DNA of 53,139 bases from Corynebacterium macginleyi (GTDB taxonomy: Bacteria; Actinomycetota; Actinomycetes; Mycobacteriales; Mycobacteriaceae), in NCBI RefSeq assembly GCF_003688935.1, contig NZ_REGE01000013.1, forward strand, positions 1 through 53,139, read 5' to 3'. Positions within the stretch are counted from its first letter, which is position 1. Each line of letters opens with the position of its first letter. Positions 52,740 to 53,139 of this stretch are shown here, in pieces. The notes beneath the pieces are model-generated. The model did not search any database. It was not told the origin of the DNA and saw nothing but the letters and a program-made list of their open reading frames with translations. The position numbers and the translations under genes are program-made.

Positions 52740-53139
52740 CTAGGCATGTGCCTTGATTTCTATTATTCCCTGTTGCGGGTTCTTCTTCCACAATTCGGTT
52801 TCCACCTCGACCGGGGTTCGGTACCCCAGGCTTTGGTGGAGCCTTACCTCGTTCCACCATGACACCCACTCAAACGTGGCGATTTCTACCTCGACAACGT
52901 CATTCCACCTGCGAGTATGGATCAGCTCACCTCTTGTAAGAGCCGTTAACGTTTTCAGCCAGTGCATTGTCATTTCAGTCGCCGACAGTCTCAGTGGAAG
53001 CGGCAATCCCGTGCTGGAAAAGGCGCTGGTTGTAGACAACACTGACGCACTCTAAAACATGATCCGAATGGTGAATGAGACCTGTTGTTTCCCTAGCACT
53101 CGTGGGTCGCTTGGTTGAGTGCTTGCAGCGGTAATGCCT
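52740..53139 (-). pseudogene. IS3-family OrfB C-terminal remnant, cut by the window edge
   Basis: The last 300 bases encode RGELIHTRRWNDVVEVEIAT and WWNEVRLHQSLGYRTPVEVE, the C-terminal end of an IS3-type transposase. Further upstream, remnants of VYNQRLFQHG and of the NALAEN block with the catalytic Glu appear in other frames (about 53040-52950), so frameshifts are present. It is a third IS3 type, distinct from those at 1243 and 3145. It continues past base 53139. Confidence 0.8.

Overview
The window is a roughly 60% GC actinobacterial chromosome segment, most likely Corynebacterium. The gene order senX3-regX3, Cys-rich protein, ppx, proC, HTH gene, bS22, serB1, glutaredoxin, hemA-C-D-B, hemE, hemY, hemL, cytochrome c maturation genes, menA-E-B-C follows the Mycobacterium Rv0490-Rv0553 block. 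mshA (mycothiol), an LmeA-type protein, a DIP1984-family gene and several apparent leaderless starts also fit Corynebacterium. The species cannot be fixed from the sequence.

Layout. 1-4050 is a graveyard of broken insertion sequences (IS256 and IS3 types) around the C-terminal end of a polymorphic-toxin gene, which is broken, and its overlapping, intact candidate immunity gene. 4072-10586 carries envelope and housekeeping genes: DUF445, DUF2516, a short DeoC-like gene, LmeA, a methyltransferase, DUF2505, murB and luxS. 10656-16236 is a leftward run of three acyl-CoA ligase genes with an ogt gene inside. 16303-24451 holds mshA, gpmA, senX3-regX3, ppx, a membrane protein, proC and an HTH gene. 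24616-24937 is a compact promoter, leader, CDS and terminator unit for the 33-residue ribosomal protein bS22. A DoxX-like gene broken by one TAG follows, then serB1, a glutaredoxin-like gene and a long haem cluster (hemA to hemY, 26992-36016). A frameshifted HNH endonuclease gene and a dehydrogenase separate this from hemL (38447), which leads into a phosphatase and a System II cytochrome c maturation operon (TlpA-like, CcdA, ResB, CcsB). 45632-52250 is menaquinone biosynthesis (menA, menE, menB, menC) with a DcuC-type transporter inside. 52358-53139 returns to small genes and IS debris, including a second copy of the IS end found near 3150.

Functionally the core builds haem, attaches it to c-type cytochromes and makes menaquinone, so it supplies the respiratory chain; the DcuC gene hints at anaerobic C4-dicarboxylate use. 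The most unusual signals are: (1) the toxin remnant with an ATGA overlap to its candidate immunity gene; (2) arrays of 14-15 bp tandem repeats that begin at stop codons and keep repeating stop triplets, most clearly after hemL and between the convergent genes at 45571; (3) a GGGGC repeat exactly at the frameshift of the HNH gene; (4) an attenuator-like leader before bS22; (5) a tRNA T-arm-like element upstream of menB; (6) two small membrane-protein genes of 50 and about 58 residues.
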